Shown here: piece by piece, positions 62,033 through 64,000 of the stretch
How positions within the stretch are numbered: position 1 is the first letter of the stretch
Layout: every line of letters starts with the position of its first letter
Origin: JABJOR01 sp965603075
GTDB lineage: Bacteria > Pseudomonadota > Alphaproteobacteria > Rhodospirillales > Casp-alpha2
Direction of reading: 5' to 3'
NCBI GenBank assembly: GCA_965603075.1
Contig: CBFDBO010000005.1
Coordinates: 1 to 64,000 of the forward strand
DNA: 64,000 nt
Program-made: the position numbers and the translations under genes
Notes under the pieces: generated by a model
Told to the model about the DNA's origin: nothing
What the model saw: only the letters and a program-made list of their open reading frames with translations
The model's database searches: none

Positions 62033-62524
62033 TTAGTGCAGTTTATTGCCTAAGTCAGCAATAGCGTCACCGATCAGCTTGTCACCGCTTTTGGCGGCTT
62101 GGGCGGTGATCAGGACGTTGGCAGCGTCCATGGCGATGTCCACAGCTAGCGAGCGAACTTCGTCAACGGCTTGGGCTTCGACCTGAGCAATACGGTCCAT
62201 TGCCATTTTTTCACGACGAGCAAGCGACTGTTCCAAGCGGACTTGGCCTTCATCTTGTAACATTTTGGCCTGAGCCTTGGCGTTATCAAGAATCTCTGTC
62301 GCTTCTTTCATGGCGTCTTTTTGTTTGCGTTCATATTTAGAAAGAAGGTCTTGGGCTTCTTCACAAAGCTTTTCAGCTTCGCGAATATCGCTTTCGATCT
62401 TCTGAGCGCGTTTGTCGAGCTGCCCACCAATGGTGGCCGGCATTTTCAAATAAATCAAAATGCCCACAAGCGAGAAAAACGCAATCATGGTCCAGAACGA
62501 CGGGTCTTGTATCATTTGATCCAT
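62033..62524 (-). CDS. atpF: ATP synthase F0 subunit b
   Basis: A 163-residue peripheral stalk protein: short N terminus, one membrane helix (FWTMIAFFSLVGILIYL, about 10-26), then a long charged coiled coil (GGQLDKRAQKIESDIREAEKL...). Last gene of the F0 operon, 12 bp after the b' gene, in the usual order a-c-b'-b. It begins with ATG at 62524. The two b-type subunits form a heterodimer, as in other alphaproteobacteria. Confidence 0.92.
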   Translation of the reverse strand: MDQMIQDPSFWTMIAFFSLVGILIYLKMPATIGGQLDKRAQKIESDIREAEKLCEEAQDLLSKYERKQKDAMKEATEILDNAKAQAKMLQDEGQVRLEQSLARREKMAMDRIAQVEAQAVDEVRSLAVDIAMDAANVLITAQAAKSGDKLIGDAIADLGNKLH

Positions 62525-62536
62525 GTATCTGGTTCC

Positions 62537-63031
62537 TTATGTACGAGCTTTGAATGCTGAATCAACAGCATTACTGACGGCTGAACTATCTGGTGCGTCA
62601 CCGGAAAGCTTCTCAACGACCGAGCTTGCAACATCAAGCGCCACATCCCGAAGTTCGGTAATGGCGGTTTGTTTTGCGGCCTCGATAGCCTGTTCGCTTT
62701 CTGTGAGCCGGGCTTGTAGTTTCTCGGCGAGAGCTGCTTCGCTGGTTGCTGCTTGTGCAGTAAGGGTCTGCGTGGTCTCGGTGATCAGATCGTGGGCCTG
62801 AGCGCGAGATTTAGCAATCGACTCTTCATACGCAGCAATAGCGGCTTCGGCTTCGCGTTTGAAATTAGCGGCCTTGTCCAAATTGTCTTCGATCCGACGT
62901 TGACGAGATTCCAGCACAGACGAAATCCGCGGTGCAGCAACTTTCCAAATAATTAGAAAGAGTGCGGCGAATGTAATCGCAAGCCAGAAAATCTGTGACG
63001 GAAAAGACCAGATTTGTTCTAATTGTGGCAT
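62537..63031 (-). CDS. atpG: ATP synthase F0 subunit b'
   Basis: A 164-residue b-type stalk subunit with one N-terminal helix (FWLAITFAALFLIIWKV, about 15-31) and a long coiled coil (ISSVLESRQRRIEDNLDKAANFKREAEAAI). The IWKVAAPRI segment after the helix is typical of b'. It lies between atpE and atpF. The symbol atpG is often used for b' in this group; atpF2 is another name. Confidence 0.92.
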   Translation of the reverse strand: MPQLEQIWSFPSQIFWLAITFAALFLIIWKVAAPRISSVLESRQRRIEDNLDKAANFKREAEAAIAAYEESIAKSRAQAHDLITETTQTLTAQAATSEAALAEKLQARLTESEQAIEAAKQTAITELRDVALDVASSVVEKLSGDAPDSSAVSNAVDSAFKART

Positions 63032-63088
63032 GTCTTCCTCCTTGGTAAGTCTGGCCCGCTATACGAGCCAGACAAACTTATTGGATGA

Positions 63089-63313
63089 TTAGCCAAACAG
63101 AATGACGAGTGCGATAACCAACGCGAACAAGGCGATGGCTTCAACCAACGCAAAGCCCAACATAGTCATCGGGAACACAGCTGCTTGTGCAGATGGGTTG
63201 CGGCCAACAGCCTGGATGAATGAGGCAAAGATATTACCAATGCCAATACCAGAACCAATAACACCGATAACGGCCAAACCAGCGCCCAAAAGCTTTGCTG
63301 CTTCTACTTCCAT
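63089..63313 (-). CDS. atpE: ATP synthase F0 subunit c
   Basis: A 74-residue proteolipid with two membrane helices. The proton-carrying carboxylate is Glu58 in GFALVEAIALFALV; the loop AVGRNPSAQ contacts F1. The glycine-rich first helix reads GAGLAVIGVIGSGIGIG. No sodium-site signature is obvious, so a proton-driven ring is likely. Between atpB and the b' gene. Confidence 0.95.
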   Translation of the reverse strand: MEVEAAKLLGAGLAVIGVIGSGIGIGNIFASFIQAVGRNPSAQAAVFPMTMLGFALVEAIALFALVIALVILFG

Positions 63314-63357
63314 TTTATAAATCCTCTTTCTAAGTGTAGTATCAAATAAGTGGTTAA

Positions 63358-64000
63358 TTAGTGTAAATGTAGTGCGTCATTCAGATACAGGCATGTCAGA
63401 ATAGCAAAAACATAAGCCTGCAAGAAAGCGATAACGAATTCCAAGCCGGTAAGCGCAACCACAAAAACAAGTGGCGCAATACCAAAGAACCCCAGTGAAA
63501 TCACAAAACCTGCGAACACTTTCAACAACGTGTGTCCGGCCAACATATTGGCAAACAAACGAACACTGAGGCTGATCGGGCGCGACAGGTAGGAGATGAT
63601 CTCAATAGGGATCAGCAACGGGGCCATATACATAGGGACACCCGGTGGCATGAAGAATGTAAAGAAGTGCATTTTGTGCTTAATCAACGCAATGATCGTT
63701 ACACCAATAAACACAAACAATGCCATGGTGAAAGTCACAACGATGTGGCTGGTAAAGGTGAAGCTGTACGGCATCATGCCCAACAGATTACCAAACAGCA
63801 CAAACATAAATACGGTAAAGATAAACGGGAAGTAGGCGCGACCTTCGCTGCCCACAGTGTCTTTCATTAAATTGGCGATGAACATATAGCTTAATTCAGC
63901 CATGGACTGCCAACGTCCGGGGACCGATGCGTTTTTACGCATGCCCAGAACAAGAAAGACCGAAACACTGAGCACGGTTAAAACCATGAAAAGTGATGAA
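63358..64000 (-). CDS. atpB: ATP synthase F0 subunit a (5' end beyond window)
   Basis: The 3' part of the proton-channel subunit. The essential arginine is in RPISLSVRLFANMLAGH and the C terminus reads LQAYVFAILTCLYLNDALHLH. The internal ATG at 63987 is not a plausible start: the frame stays open to the window edge (SSLF before MVLTV), and full-length subunit a needs about 30-40 more residues. First gene of the visible F0 operon. Confidence 0.93.
   Translation of the reverse strand, partial: SSLFMVLTVLSVSVFLVLGMRKNASVPGRWQSMAELSYMFIANLMKDTVGSEGRAYFPFIFTVFMFVLFGNLLGMMPYSFTFTSHIVVTFTMALFVFIGVTIIALIKHKMHFFTFFMPPGVPMYMAPLLIPIEIISYLSRPISLSVRLFANMLAGHTLLKVFAGFVISLGFFGIAPLVFVVALTGLEFVIAFLQAYVFAILTCLYLNDALHLH

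Overview
This window looks like a stretch of an alphaproteobacterial chromosome, probably marine. Three things point that way. The division and cell-wall cluster runs mraZ-rsmH-ftsL-ftsI-murE-murF-mraY-murD-ftsW-murG-murC-murB-ddl-ftsQ-ftsA-ftsZ and continues into lpxC-bamD-recN-ligA, with the RNase P RNA directly upstream of mraZ. The F0 ATP synthase genes have the alphaproteobacterial a-c-b'-b order with two different b-type subunits. A DMSP (dimethylsulfoniopropionate) gene cluster suggests marine life. Genes are packed tightly, with many ATGA or TGATG overlaps and several convergent pairs that overlap at their 3' ends. I saw no tRNA, rRNA, insertion sequence, prophage or CRISPR array.

Layout. 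1-2.2 kb: two minus-strand transporters (BASS and MFS), with a 28-bp tandem repeat at the end of the first. 2.4-12.9 kb: a DeoR-type regulator divergent from an eight-gene catabolic operon. The operon holds three choline-kinase-like phosphotransferases, a dimethylglycine-dehydrogenase-like flavoprotein with a GcvT domain, an aldehyde dehydrogenase, an iron-type alcohol dehydrogenase, a HAD hydrolase and a class I glutamine amidotransferase. A perfect 16-bp parS palindrome lies inside the flavoprotein gene. 13-29.4 kb: mixed genes, including a TonB-like protein, a NatAB-type ABC exporter, a cold-shock protein, a PLP decarboxylase, an arginase/agmatinase family enzyme, a TolC-like protein, a fused hydantoinase/oxoprolinase, a low-complexity exported protein, a DUF3750 lipoprotein, a TerB/J-domain protein, an EamA transporter, a peptidoglycan amidase and an acetyltransferase.

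29.4-55.2 kb: rnpB, then five CCCA boxes spaced exactly 10 bp apart (a likely MraZ operator), then the complete division/cell-wall cluster. It ends at a strong terminator after ftsZ and is followed by lpxC, bamD, recN and ligA. 55.2-61.9 kb: the DMSP region. It has a cupin protein with the DMSP-lyase metal motif, a LysR regulator, a DUF2182 membrane protein, a DUF1326 protein, the DMSP demethylase DmdA, a DmdB-like acyl-CoA ligase and a second cupin of the same type. 62.0-64.0 kb: atpF, atpF', atpE and the 3' part of atpB on the minus strand, separated from the DMSP operon by a perfect 13-bp bidirectional terminator.

The two most notable regions are the 2.4-12.9 kb catabolic operon, whose substrate I cannot name, and the DMSP region, which appears to combine demethylation with candidate cleavage enzymes and an uncharacterised membrane/cysteine-rich pair. 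Functional statements rest on motifs read by eye; no database search was possible.
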